DNA of 33,142 nt from Bifidobacterium breve (lineage in GTDB: Bacteria; Acidobacteriota; Vicinamibacteria; Vicinamibacterales; CAVVIG01): positions 1 through 33,142 of the forward strand of contig CALQBJ020000011.1 of assembly GCA_943328785.2 (NCBI GenBank), read 5' to 3'. The translations under genes were made by a program, and so were the position numbers. Shown here piece after piece: positions 1 through 8,183 of the stretch. The notes beneath the pieces were generated by a model. That model saw only the letters and a program-made list of their open reading frames with translations. It was not told the DNA's origin and ran no database searches. How positions within the stretch are numbered: the first letter of the stretch is position 1; each line of letters opens with the position of its first letter.

Positions 1-223
1 GGTCGAGCGGTGCGAGGCCGATCGTGGCGCGGTAGCGGTTGATCTCGCCCGTGCAGAACGACACGCTGGCGTCGACGTTGGCGGACGCGGCCGCAGTGGT
101 GGTGCCAGCCGCGGATGGGGCAGTCGGAGCGGCGGCGCAGGCGACGGCGACCACGGTCAACGCCGCAACAGCGGCAACCCGCGTGATGCGGGTGAGGCGG
201 GCGGCAGTCGTGGTGATTCGCAT
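1..223 (-). CDS. CAP-domain (SCP-like) lipoprotein, 3' end cut by window edge
   Basis: The first 74 codons of a minus-strand gene are visible; the rest lies left of the window. The protein opens with a basic stretch and a hydrophobic segment ending in VVAVAC, a plausible lipobox, followed by an Ala/Thr-rich spacer. The motif EINRYRATIGLAPL near the cut edge matches the start of CAP/SCP domains (N-x-x-R-x-x-x-G-L-x-P-L). An outer-envelope lipoprotein is therefore likely. A GGAG lies 7 bases before the ATG, which supports this start. CAP proteins have varied extracellular roles, so no substrate or function can be given. It follows the lipoprotein gene at 415-1263 in the same direction with 191 bases between them and may have its own promoter at 372-400. 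Confidence 0.7.
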   Translation of the reverse strand, partial: MRITTTAARLTRITRVAAVAALTVVAVACAAAPTAPSAAGTTTAAASANVDASVSFCTGEINRYRATIGLAPLD

Positions 224-371
224 GGTCAGGCTCCGGACCGACGATGTGCCAGCATGGCCCGTACGCCCCGTGTCGGCGCACGCCGTGAACTGGATTGGAA
301 GGAGGTCCACCTACAGGTCTTATCGGCTGATGGGCGGGCAGCCGCAGCTCTGGCGAGTGTCACGCGCGCGA

Positions 372-400
372 AGTGTAGCGCGTCACGCCGGTCCAGGCAA
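372..400 (-). promoter_or_regulatory. Candidate sigma-70 promoter for the CAP lipoprotein
   Basis: On the minus strand TTGCCT (400-395) and TACACT (377-372) are separated by exactly 17 bases; each matches the consensus at four of six positions. Transcription would start near 365 and leave a leader of about 140 bases before the ATG at 223. It lies in the gap after the stop codon of the upstream lipoprotein gene. The call rests on sequence match only. Confidence 0.35.
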
Positions 401-414
401 TCGTGTGAAGGTAA

Positions 415-1263
415 TTACTTGAGCAGAACCCGCGTCCCGCGAATCTTCTGGCTGCTCAGGGTGCTCAGGAAGTTCGGCACCAGACGGTCCATCAACTCGA
501 AGTAGGACGATAGCGCGGGTGTCATCTGCTGCGCGTTGTAGAGCACCTCTTCGCGATAGCTCTCCGAGTACATCGTCGCGCCCGAGCGGCCGTCGATGAA
601 GATGAACTTCGGCCGCAGGATGAAGCCCTTGCGTTCGAGGTAGGTGCGGGTGGGGATGACACGGCGCCTGCCGAAGGAGTCGTACTCCTCGACGTCGCGC
701 GAGACGAATCCCGAGCGCGAGTGTGGCGTGAACAGCACCGTGCCGGTGACGATGAGCGGGTTCTGGTATTCCTCGCCGATCCGCTTCCAGTAGGCGGTGT
801 TGGCGAAGAGTCGCTCGTAGGGCTCGAGGTCCTTCTCTTCCCGGATGCGCTGCGGCAGCGCCATCGCCTGCGGGCTACTGCGATCGGCCACCGTCGTCGG
901 GTGCGGGCCGTCTGACGGGGACGCGTCGGCCTGGTCACCGCTCCGGCCCTGTTCCTGCGCGATTTCCATCAGCGGCATCGGGTCGGCGTCGATGATGCGA
1001 AGCCCGGACTTCGATCGCAACTGGCTGCGGAGCAGGCGCACCGTTTCCTGGTTCGTGTCGACGTCCTCGGTGCCGCCCGCGACGAAGCCGGCGATCAGCA
1101 CACGCTGGAACGGCGTGACGTCCAGCTTCGGCTGGATCGGCGTCTCGATCGGAATCTCGAACGAGACCGGGCCGCAGGCAATGAGCGTGGCGACGCCGGA
1201 CGCGGCAAGCAGGCCGAGCCAGCGACTACGGCGTGTCCTTGTTGTCGGCCCCAGTCCGGTCAT
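415..1263 (-). CDS. Lipoprotein of unknown function
   Basis: 282 residues. A twin-arginine-like basic N-terminus (RTRRSR) is followed by a hydrophobic segment and the lipobox LIAC, with Cys30 as the lipidation site. The mature part starts with a Pro-rich spacer. A segment VLIAGFVAGG followed by a helix and RIIDADPMPL suggests an alternating alpha/beta domain, reminiscent of lipoproteins that have a CsgG-like fold, but I cannot assign a family. An acidic, low-complexity stretch (residues about 105-135) interrupts it. Start choice: AAGGAA lies 6 bases before the ATG at 1263. The gene overlaps the end of the TPR gene by 38 bases, so the two are probably co-translated and may work together in the periplasm or outer membrane. 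Confidence 0.7.
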   Translation of the reverse strand: MTGLGPTTRTRRSRWLGLLAASGVATLIACGPVSFEIPIETPIQPKLDVTPFQRVLIAGFVAGGTEDVDTNQETVRLLRSQLRSKSGLRIIDADPMPLMEIAQEQGRSGDQADASPSDGPHPTTVADRSSPQAMALPQRIREEKDLEPYERLFANTAYWKRIGEEYQNPLIVTGTVLFTPHSRSGFVSRDVEEYDSFGRRRVIPTRTYLERKGFILRPKFIFIDGRSGATMYSESYREEVLYNAQQMTPALSSYFELMDRLVPNFLSTLSSQKIRGTRVLLK

Positions 1264-1585
1264 TGATTTCCTTGAACAGTTCGTAGTTCTGGCGAATCTG
1301 CACGTTGTTCGGATCGATCTCGAGCGCCTTCTCGTACGCCTGACGCGCTTTGTCCAACTGTCCCTCGTGCTCGTAGGCGACGGCGAGGTTGTTCAGGGCG
1401 GGTGCGTACTTCGGGTCGATTTCGGCGGCGCGCTCCCACCGATAGATCGCCTCACGCCAGAGTCCGCGCTGCGCGACGTCGATGCCGAAGGCCACCTGCG
1501 ATTTGGCGTCGCTGCGCGGGTCGGCATAGGCGGAAGTGCCGAGGAGCGCGGCGAACAGCGTGCAGGCGAGAAGGCGCGTATGCAT
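1226..1585 (-). CDS. Small periplasmic TPR protein
   Basis: 119 residues from the ATG at 1585. Residues 1-21 form a signal peptide with likely cleavage after AYA. Residues about 29-96 contain two tetratricopeptide repeats; the second, LNNLAVAYEHEGQLDKARQA, fits the TPR pattern well, and each repeat ends in an EIDP motif. TPR proteins act as protein-protein adaptors. The short length and export signal suggest a periplasmic scaffold, perhaps for the lipoprotein encoded next, whose start lies inside this gene. The longer reading frame upstream (to 2050) lies antisense to dprA and gives no recognisable protein, so I chose the signal-peptide start. A promoter fits at 1607-1634. Confidence 0.75.
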   Translation of the reverse strand: MHTRLLACTLFAALLGTSAYADPRSDAKSQVAFGIDVAQRGLWREAIYRWERAAEIDPKYAPALNNLAVAYEHEGQLDKARQAYEKALEIDPNNVQIRQNYELFKEINDRTGADNKDTP

Positions 1586-1606
1586 GATGGGCCGGATACG
1601 ACTGAC

Positions 1607-1634
1607 TATATAGACTCGAATCTGCGCGAAGCAA
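1607..1634 (-). promoter_or_regulatory. Sigma-70-type promoter for the TPR-lipoprotein pair
   Basis: On the minus strand TTGCTT (1634-1629) and TATATA (1612-1607) are separated by 16 bases. This AT-rich element stands out in GC-rich surroundings. It would start transcription near 1600, about 15 bases before the ATG at 1585, giving a very short leader. It lies in the 277-base divergent gap shared with dprA. Confidence 0.5.
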
Positions 1635-1862
1635 GGCAATTGGCGCGCATCAAACCCTTCGGGCGAGCAAGCGATGTGCCACGTCAACACGCTCGAAATC
1701 CCTGCAATCTTGCACAGAAGGTGGGGCGCCGACTTACGAAACGTCGTTGCACTGTCGCCAAGTGGGAGCGGACCGAACGCTATACTGGACGCGGTCGGGC
1801 TCCGCGTGTGACAGCGGCGGCTCGACGTGGTGCGTACGCGCCCGGACCGCCTGGAGACGCGC

Positions 1863-2939
1863 ATGTCCACGACGGTCGACCTCATCGCGCTGTCGCTGCT
1901 GCCCATTTGGCGGTGGCGTGCCGTAGCCGAGCAACTGCGCGCCGGCCAGGATCCCATCGATATCCTGCGCGCCCAGTGCGCCGATGGCCACCGAGGCCGG
2001 GAACGGCCGCCGAAATGGGCTGACGCGGCCCGCTGTCGCGAACGAGCCATTCAGGCCGTGCGCGACGGCGTCGACAGCGGCCTCGCGGCCGTCACGATTC
2101 GCGACGAGGGGTATCCGCCCTCGCTCCTCGATATTTCCGATCCGCCGCCGGTGCTCTGGGTGTCCGGCCACATCGACGTACTCTCCCGTCTGGCGGTCGC
2201 CATCGTCGGGTCGCGTGCCGGCTCGTCGTATGCCCTGAGCGTCGCCGAACGGCTCGGTGCGGACCTCGCGGCGCGAGGCGTGGTCGTCATCAGCGGCCTT
2301 GCCCGAGGTGTCGACTCGGCCGCCCACCAGGGTGCCCTGGCGGTCGGGGGGATCACAGTCGGGGTGCTAGGATGCGGAGCCGACGTGGTCTACCCGCCCG
2401 AACATAAGGGGCTGGCCGACGCCATGCGCGTGCGTGGTGCGCTTGTCAGCGAATTGCCGCCCCGCACGGCTCCCCGGCCAGGATTTTTTCCACGGCGGAA
2501 CCGGATCATCAGCGGCCTTGTGCGAGCCGTCGTCGTGATTGAAGCGGGCGACAAGAGCGGCTCACTCATTACGGCACGGATGGCGCTCGAGCAGGGACGC
2601 GACGTGCTGGCGGTGCCGGGCAATGTGCTGAGTGGGCGTAACCGCGGCGGCCACGCCCTACTCCGGGACGGCGCGCGGCTCGTGGAGAGCGCGGACGACA
2701 TCCTCGAGGAACTCGGCTTGGCATCGGCCGTTCGGGTCGGACCCGCGCCAGAGGCCCCCGAGCCGGATCCAGTGCTGGCGGCGATGGTGCCAGGCGAACC
2801 TGCGGATTTGGGCCAGATTTCAGTGAGAACCGGGCTTGGGGCGTCGCAGTTGCTGCCCCGATTACTCGAACTCGAACTTCGCGGCGCGGTCAGGCGCGAG
2901 CCGGGCGGCCGTTTCGTCCGTTTTGACAGAACGTGCTAG
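1863..2939 (+). CDS. dprA: DNA-processing protein DprA (Smf)
   Basis: 358 residues. DprA binds incoming single-stranded DNA in the cytoplasm and loads RecA during natural transformation. The N-terminal part (1-100) has the usual helical region. The Rossmann-like core spans about 111-280 with AIVGSR (113-118), SGLARGVDSAAH (144-155) and the GFFPRRNRIISGL block (207-219). A C-terminal winged helix follows (about 300-353). The ATG at 1863 has GGAG 6 bases upstream; a GTG at 1827 in the same frame lacks this. A lone TATACT at 1781 could be a -10 element, but I found no partner. topA follows after 13 bases. The length is typical of DprA forms with a winged-helix C-terminus. Confidence 0.95.
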   Translation: MSTTVDLIALSLLPIWRWRAVAEQLRAGQDPIDILRAQCADGHRGRERPPKWADAARCRERAIQAVRDGVDSGLAAVTIRDEGYPPSLLDISDPPPVLWVSGHIDVLSRLAVAIVGSRAGSSYALSVAERLGADLAARGVVVISGLARGVDSAAHQGALAVGGITVGVLGCGADVVYPPEHKGLADAMRVRGALVSELPPRTAPRPGFFPRRNRIISGLVRAVVVIEAGDKSGSLITARMALEQGRDVLAVPGNVLSGRNRGGHALLRDGARLVESADDILEELGLASAVRVGPAPEAPEPDPVLAAMVPGEPADLGQISVRTGLGASQLLPRLLELELRGAVRREPGGRFVRFDRTC

Positions 2940-2952
2940 GGTGACAGGGCAG

Positions 2953-5718
2953 ATGGCAAAGACACTCGTGATCGTCGAGTCGCCGGCGAAGGCCAGGACG
3001 ATTCAGCGGTTCCTGGACAGCAAGAATTTCGACATCCAGGCCAGTTTCGGACATGTTCGCGACCTTCCCGAGTCGGCGGACGAGATTCCTGACGAGATCA
3101 GGAAGAAGAAGTGGGGCAGGCTCGGCGTCGACACCGACAACGACTTCAAGCCCTACTACGTCGTCCCGAACGACAAGCGGAAGCACGTGGCCGCCCTCAA
3201 GGCCGCGCTGAAGGGCGCCAGCGAAGTCTTCCTGGCAACCGACCCTGACCGCGAAGGTGAATCGATCAGCTGGCACCTCAAGGAGGTGCTCCAGCCGAAG
3301 GTTCCCGTGAAACGCATCGTCTTTCACGAGATCACCGAGTCGGCCATCCTCGAGGCGGTCAAGGACGCGCACGACGTCAACGAGAACCTGGTCCGCGCCC
3401 AGGAGAGCCGCCGCATCCTCGATCGCCTCTATGGCTACACGCTCTCACCGGTGCTCTGGAAGAAAGTGCAGACCGGCCTGAGCGCGGGGCGCGTCCAGAG
3501 TGTTGCCGTCCGCCTGATCGTGGACCGCGAGGAAGAGCGCCGCGCCTTTACCACCGCCCTCTACTGGGACCTTGAGGCGCGCCTGTCCGGTGACGGACGC
3601 GAATTCACCGCGTCCCTGGCGCGACTCGGCACCGAGCGCGTGGCGAGCGGCAAGGACTTCGACGCCAACGGAACGTTCGTAGGAAAGAACGCCCGCGTCC
3701 TCGCTGGCGAGGCGGCCGCGGCGCTGGTGACGGCGCTTCGTTCGAATCTCCCCTGGACCGTCACGTCGGTCGAAGAGAAGCCTGGCGTCGAACGTCCGGC
3801 GCCGCCCTTCACCACATCGACACTGACGCAGGAGGCGAGCCGCAAGCTCGGCTTCTCGGCCAGTCGCACCATGCAGGCGGCCCAGTCACTGTTCCAGGAC
3901 GGTCACATCTCCTATCACCGCACCGATTCGACGACCCTGAGCGAGAAGGCGCTGGGTGAGTCGGCCGCCGCCATCCGCGAGATGTTCGGCGACGCGTACC
4001 ACTCCAGCCCGCGGCGCTACGCCACCAAGGTGAAGAACGCCCAGGAAGCGCACGAAGCCATCCGTCCCGCGAACTTCACGGCGACGCCGCTCACTGCGGG
4101 GCTCCACGGCGACGAGTTCCGGCTCTACGAACTGATCTGGAAGCGCACGATGGCGTCCCAGATGGTCGATGCGCGCGTGCTGCGGACCTCGGTCGAGATC
4201 ACCGGCACCGGCGCCAACGGCGAGCCGGCCGTCTTCAACGCGTCGGGCAAGGCCATCGAGTTCGCCGGCTTCCGCCGCGCGTATGTCGAAGGCAGCGACG
4301 ACCCGGCCGCTGAGCTCGAAGATCAGGAAACCGTGCTGCCGAAACTGGCGGTCGGCGTCCGCGTCAATGCTCCCGTGGCGCAGGCACCCGGCGGTCTGGT
4401 GCTGTCGGCGCTCGAGTCGAAGAAGCACGAGACGACACCGCCCGCGCGCTACACGGAAGCGTCGCTCATCAAGAAGCTTGAGGACGAGGGCATCGGCCGC
4501 CCGTCCACCTACGCTGCCACCATCGGCACGATCGAGCGGCGCGGCTACATCTTCCGCCAGGGCAAGGCGCTGGTGCCGAGCTTCACGGCGTATGCGGTGA
4601 CGCGGCTTCTCGGCGCGCACTTCAGCGATCTGGTCGACATCAAGTTCACCGCGATGATGGAGGATGATCTCGACGAGATCTCCCGTGGCGAGCGCGAGTG
4701 GCTGCACTTCATCGAGGAGTTCTACCGCGGCGACGCGAACCACCGCGGTCTCGAGGTGGCAGCGAAGCAGGCCGAGGAACTGGCCGAGTATCCGCTCATC
4801 GACATCGGCGTCGACCCCGAGTCGGGCGACCCGATCCGCGTCCGCATCGGCCGCTTCGGCGCGTTCCTCCAGCTCGGCGAGGGCGGACCGGGCAAGACCG
4901 GCTCGCTGCCGCCGAACGTGGCGCCTGCCGACCTGAGTGCCGAAGACGCCATGCGTCTGATCCGGGCGAAGGCCGAAGGGCCGCGTCTGCTCGGGGTCGA
5001 TGACAAGACCGGTCAGAACGTCTACGCCATCCACGGGCGCTTCGGCGCCTACGTGCAACTGGGCGAGGCGCCGGAAAAAGGGTCGAAGGAGAAGCCGAAG
5101 CGCTCGTCGCTCGTCGGCGGCATGACCGAGTCGTCGGTCACGTTCGAGGAAGCCCTGCGCCTGTTGCAGTTGCCGCGGGAACTCGGCATGCATCCCGAGA
5201 GCGGCGACGTGGTGGTGGCCGGTCTCGGCCGCTTCGGCCCCTACGTCAAGCATGGCGACGACTTCCGCTCGCTCGAAAGCGACGAAGAGTTGTTCACCGT
5301 CGACCTCGCACGCGCCCTCCAACTCTTCGCCGAACCGAAGAAGTCGCGGAGGCGTGAGGCTACCAAGAAGGTGATCACCACGATCGCTCGCACCGAAGGC
5401 GCGCCGCTCCAAGTGCTCGAGGGACGGTTTGGCCCGTACGTCACCGACGGCGAGACGAATGCGTCGTTGCCGAAGGGCACCGACCCCGCGACGCTGACGC
5501 TGGCGGCCGCCAACGACCTGCTCGAGGCGCGGCGCTCCGCGCCGCCTCGTCCCGGCCGTGGCCGCGTGGCCTCTCGCGGGAAGAAGAAGGCCGCTGGCGG
5601 GACCACCGCCAAGGCCAAAACCACCAAGGCCAAGACCGCCAAGCCAAAGGCGACGAAGGCGAAAGCCAAAGCCAAACCTGGCGCCAAGAAGTCCCGCAAG
5701 GTTGCCGCGTCATCATGA
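2953..5718 (+). CDS. topA: DNA topoisomerase I (type IA)
   Basis: 921 residues. It relaxes negative supercoils through a 5'-phosphotyrosine link. The TOPRIM domain is at the start, with Glu9 in VIVESPAKA and the metal motif D97-P-D99-R-E101. The catalytic tyrosine is Tyr321 in YHRTDS. The C-terminus has no Cys4 zinc fingers; instead four repeats with a GRFG core begin at Gly633, Gly695, Gly759 and Gly824 and act as the DNA-binding tail. A Lys/Ala-rich tail (877-921) follows, as in mycobacterial-type enzymes. The start at MAKTLVIVESP is the family's usual one; an AGGG lies just upstream. The gene ends in an ATGA overlap with trmFO. Confidence 0.97.
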   Translation: MAKTLVIVESPAKARTIQRFLDSKNFDIQASFGHVRDLPESADEIPDEIRKKKWGRLGVDTDNDFKPYYVVPNDKRKHVAALKAALKGASEVFLATDPDREGESISWHLKEVLQPKVPVKRIVFHEITESAILEAVKDAHDVNENLVRAQESRRILDRLYGYTLSPVLWKKVQTGLSAGRVQSVAVRLIVDREEERRAFTTALYWDLEARLSGDGREFTASLARLGTERVASGKDFDANGTFVGKNARVLAGEAAAALVTALRSNLPWTVTSVEEKPGVERPAPPFTTSTLTQEASRKLGFSASRTMQAAQSLFQDGHISYHRTDSTTLSEKALGESAAAIREMFGDAYHSSPRRYATKVKNAQEAHEAIRPANFTATPLTAGLHGDEFRLYELIWKRTMASQMVDARVLRTSVEITGTGANGEPAVFNASGKAIEFAGFRRAYVEGSDDPAAELEDQETVLPKLAVGVRVNAPVAQAPGGLVLSALESKKHETTPPARYTEASLIKKLEDEGIGRPSTYAATIGTIERRGYIFRQGKALVPSFTAYAVTRLLGAHFSDLVDIKFTAMMEDDLDEISRGEREWLHFIEEFYRGDANHRGLEVAAKQAEELAEYPLIDIGVDPESGDPIRVRIGRFGAFLQLGEGGPGKTGSLPPNVAPADLSAEDAMRLIRAKAEGPRLLGVDDKTGQNVYAIHGRFGAYVQLGEAPEKGSKEKPKRSSLVGGMTESSVTFEEALRLLQLPRELGMHPESGDVVVAGLGRFGPYVKHGDDFRSLESDEELFTVDLARALQLFAEPKKSRRREATKKVITTIARTEGAPLQVLEGRFGPYVTDGETNASLPKGTDPATLTLAAANDLLEARRSAPPRPGRGRVASRGKKKAAGGTTAKAKTTKAKTAKPKATKAKAKAKPGAKKSRKVAASS
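5578..5715 (+). repeat. Lysine-rich low-complexity tail of topA
   Basis: This stretch is built of imperfect short repeats of AAG/GCC-type codons and encodes Lys-Ala-Lys-Thr units (residues 876-921). It is coding, not an independent element. Such tails add non-specific DNA affinity in actinobacterial topoisomerase I; the same role here is inference. Repeat number may vary between strains. Confidence 0.7.
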
Positions 5719-7151
5719 TCCGCATCATTGGTGGCGGCCTCGCTGGATGTGAGGCTGCATGGCAGGTCGCGTCAGCGGGCCTCCCGGTTACGCTGTACGA
5801 GATGCGCCCGGTGCGCGGCACCGCCGTGCACAAGACCGACCGGCTCGCCGAACTGGTCTGCAGTAACTCGTTTCGCGGCGACAAGGTCGACAACGCCGTC
5901 GGGCTCCTCAAGGAGGAGATGCGCCGGTTGGGATCCCTGGTGATACGCGCCGCCGAGGCGAGCCGTGTGCCCGCCGGGGCGGCCCTGGCCGTCGACCGTG
6001 AGCGCTTCGCCGACGCCATCACCGCGGCCATCGCCACGCATCCGCTGATCACCATCGTGCGTCAGGAAGTGACCTCGCTTCCGGCTGCCTCCGTCGACGA
6101 ACCACTTATCGTTGCCACGGGACCGCTCACGAGCGAGGGACTGTCTGGTGAGATTGCCCGGTTGGTCGGCAGTAGTCAGCTCTACTTCTACGACGCCATC
6201 AGCCCGATCGTCCTGGCTGAGTCGATCGACCGCACCAAGGTCTTCCGTCAATCGCGCTGGGACCGCAGCCTCAGGAATGCCCCTGCTCCAGTTGGAGCGG
6301 AGGCTGGCGTCGCCAGCGAGGGGTCTCAGCCTTCCGCGGCGGACGTCGCCGGCGAGAGCGGCCCGGCCATTGGTTGCGGCATCGACGATGGGCAGGGCGA
6401 CTACCTGAACTGTCCGCTGAACAAGGACGAGTACCTGCGCTTCTACGACGCGCTGACGCACGCCGAGTCGGCGACCGTGCACGACTTCGACAAGGAGCGC
6501 TTCTTCGAAGGGTGTCTACCGGTCGAGGTGATGGCGCACCGCGGTGTGGACACGTTGCGGTTCGGGCCGATGAAGCCGGTTGGTCTCACCGATCCGCGCA
6601 CGGGCCGTTTCCCCTACGCGGCGGTGCAGTTACGCCAGGACAACCTCGCGGCTGATCACTTCAGCCTCGTCGGCTTCCAGACGCAGTTGAAGTGGGGCGA
6701 ACAAGCGCGGGTGCTACGGCTGATTCCAGGTCTCGAGCAGGCGGAGTTCGTGCGCTACGGCATGGTGCACCGCAATACCTACGTCAACGGTCCCACGGTG
6801 CTCTCGGAGACGTGGCAACTGAAGCAGCATCCCGCCATTTTCTTCGCCGGCCAGATGTCAGGTGTCGAAGGCTACGTCGAGTCGGCCGCCTCTGGCCTGC
6901 TTGCCGGGTTGAATGCCGCGGCGCTCGCCCGTGGACGGGCCACGTCGGCGCCGCCGCGCACCACCGCCATCGGCGCGCTGGCCTACTACGCGTCGCACGC
7001 CGACCCGGCTCACTACGAGCCGTCGAACATCACGTTCGGCATCATGGAGCCGCTGGTGAAGCCGCCGCGCAGCAAGATGGAGCGGAAGATGGCGATGGCG
7101 AATCGCGCGCTCGACGTGCTCGCGGACTGGATGCGGGACAGGGCGGAATGA
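5715..7151 (+). CDS. trmFO: Folate-dependent tRNA (uracil-54) methyltransferase TrmFO
   Basis: 478 residues. It makes ribothymidine at U54 of tRNA using methylene-tetrahydrofolate and FAD. The FAD-binding start IGGGLAGCEAAW (5-16) is clear. The family blocks ELVCSNSFRGD (Cys49) and FFEGCLPVEVMAHRG (Cys267) carry the two functional cysteines; DYLNCPLNKDEY and RYGMVHRNTY are also present. The protein is about 40 residues longer than usual: an Ala/Gly/Ser-rich insertion (about 186-227) sits between RQSRWDRSL and GDYLNCPLNK. At DNA level this insertion carries two neighbouring inverted repeats (see 6285-6317). The reading frame stays open and all family motifs flank it, so the enzyme is probably active. 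The start overlaps the topA stop and xerC starts at its own stop, so the cluster is translationally coupled. Confidence 0.95.
   Translation: MIRIIGGGLAGCEAAWQVASAGLPVTLYEMRPVRGTAVHKTDRLAELVCSNSFRGDKVDNAVGLLKEEMRRLGSLVIRAAEASRVPAGAALAVDRERFADAITAAIATHPLITIVRQEVTSLPAASVDEPLIVATGPLTSEGLSGEIARLVGSSQLYFYDAISPIVLAESIDRTKVFRQSRWDRSLRNAPAPVGAEAGVASEGSQPSAADVAGESGPAIGCGIDDGQGDYLNCPLNKDEYLRFYDALTHAESATVHDFDKERFFEGCLPVEVMAHRGVDTLRFGPMKPVGLTDPRTGRFPYAAVQLRQDNLAADHFSLVGFQTQLKWGEQARVLRLIPGLEQAEFVRYGMVHRNTYVNGPTVLSETWQLKQHPAIFFAGQMSGVEGYVESAASGLLAGLNAAALARGRATSAPPRTTAIGALAYYASHADPAHYEPSNITFGIMEPLVKPPRSKMERKMAMANRALDVLADWMRDRAE
6285..6317. repeat. Two adjacent palindromes inside the trmFO insertion
   Basis: GCTCCA-GT-TGGAGC (6285-6298) is followed four bases later by GCTGGCG-T-CGCCAGC (6303-6317). 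Both are perfect inverted repeats with loops of 1-2 bases. They encode the start of the non-conserved insertion of TrmFO (residues about 191-201). The arrangement resembles a small palindromic repeat element that entered the gene in frame; this is inference, because no second exact copy occurs in the window. Confidence 0.5.
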
Positions 7152-8164
7152 TCGAGTACCTGAAGGCCTTCCTCAGGTTCCTCGCCCTCAACCGCAACGT
7201 GTCGCCGCACACGGTGCGGGCCTACGACAGCGACCTCACGCAGTTCATCGGTCACGTCGCCGCCGAAGCCGACCTGAAGAAGCGGGAGCTCGAGCCGGAG
7301 GCGCTCGACCGCGACGCCATCCGCTCGTTCCTCTCGCACCTCCACGACGAAGGGCAGTCGCGGGCGACCGCCGCCCGCAAGCTCGCCGCCATCCGCACCT
7401 TCCTCCGCTACCTGCGTCGCGAAGGCATCATCGACTCGGACGCTGGCTCGCTCATCGCCACGCCGAAGCGCGAAGTGCGGATGCCGGCCCACCTGTCTGA
7501 GGAGGAGATGGCGCGGATGCTCGAGGCGCCAGACGACGAGCAACCGCTCGGCCGCCGTGACCACGCCATTCTCGAGCTGTTCTATGCGTCGGGACTCCGG
7601 CTGAGTGAACTCGCCGGACTCGACATCGACGACGTGAACCTGAGCGGACGCATGGTGCGCGTGCTCGGCAAGGGTGGCAAGCAGCGGCTGGTGCCGTTCA
7701 ACGGCGCCTCGGCGAAGACCATTCGCGCCTGGCTGCAGGACCGTGAGCAGTACGTGCGGAATGCGGGCACCGACGAGCGGGTCATCGGCTCACGCGCCCG
7801 CGACCAGCGGAAGCAGACCGGCCGCACGCGGCGGGAGCCGATCTTCGTGAACTATCGCGGCGGGCGCCTGACCGTGCGCAGCATCGATCGGCTGGTGCGC
7901 AAGTACGCGGCGGTGACCGAGCGCGACGGGGTCAGCCCGCACGCGCTCCGACACTCGTTCGCCACGCACCTGCTGCAGCGCGGCGCCGACCTGCGCACCA
8001 TCCAGGAACTGCTCGGACACTCGAAGCTGAGTACCACGCAGCGCTACACGCACGTGAACGCCGCGCAGTTGCTCGCGGTCTACAAGAAGGCACACCCGCG
8101 CGCCATCGCCGACACTCGCAGCGGTCACGACCGCACGACCGAGCCGAAGAAGTCCGCCGGCTGA
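7148..8164 (+). CDS. xerC: Tyrosine recombinase XerC/XerD
   Basis: 338 residues. Xer recombinases resolve chromosome dimers at the dif site together with FtsK. The N-terminal SAM-like core-binding domain covers about 1-95. The catalytic set is complete: Arg151 (SGLRLSEL), Lys175 (GKGGKQR), His265 and Arg268 (HALRHSFATH), His291 (LLGHSKLSTTQ) and nucleophile Tyr300 (RYTHV). There is a basic insertion of roughly 18 residues (about 225-245, including SRARDQRKQTGRTRR) between Lys175 and His265 compared with E. coli XerD spacing. The context after topA-trmFO points to XerC rather than a phage integrase. Its ATGA overlaps the trmFO stop. It converges on the regulator gene at 8184 with only 19 bases between and no visible terminator. 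Confidence 0.93.
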   Translation: MIEYLKAFLRFLALNRNVSPHTVRAYDSDLTQFIGHVAAEADLKKRELEPEALDRDAIRSFLSHLHDEGQSRATAARKLAAIRTFLRYLRREGIIDSDAGSLIATPKREVRMPAHLSEEEMARMLEAPDDEQPLGRRDHAILELFYASGLRLSELAGLDIDDVNLSGRMVRVLGKGGKQRLVPFNGASAKTIRAWLQDREQYVRNAGTDERVIGSRARDQRKQTGRTRREPIFVNYRGGRLTVRSIDRLVRKYAAVTERDGVSPHALRHSFATHLLQRGADLRTIQELLGHSKLSTTQRYTHVNAAQLLAVYKKAHPRAIADTRSGHDRTTEPKKSAG

Positions 8165-8183
8165 CGGTCCCGGCTGGCGGTCC

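Noticed and set aside
1747-1786. TTGCAC and TATACT before dprA as a promoter
   Set aside because: The spacer is 28 bases. The TATACT may still be a -10 element, but no -35 fits.
2923-2942. TTGACA followed by TAGGGT before topA as a promoter
   Set aside because: The spacer is only 8 bases, far too short for a -35/-10 pair.
3886-5412. A 508-codon open frame on the minus strand
   Set aside because: It is antisense to topA and has no domain or ribosome-binding site.
7148-8164. xerC as the integrase of a mobile element
   Set aside because: It is coupled to trmFO in a housekeeping cluster; no attachment-site repeats, tRNA or cargo genes are seen.
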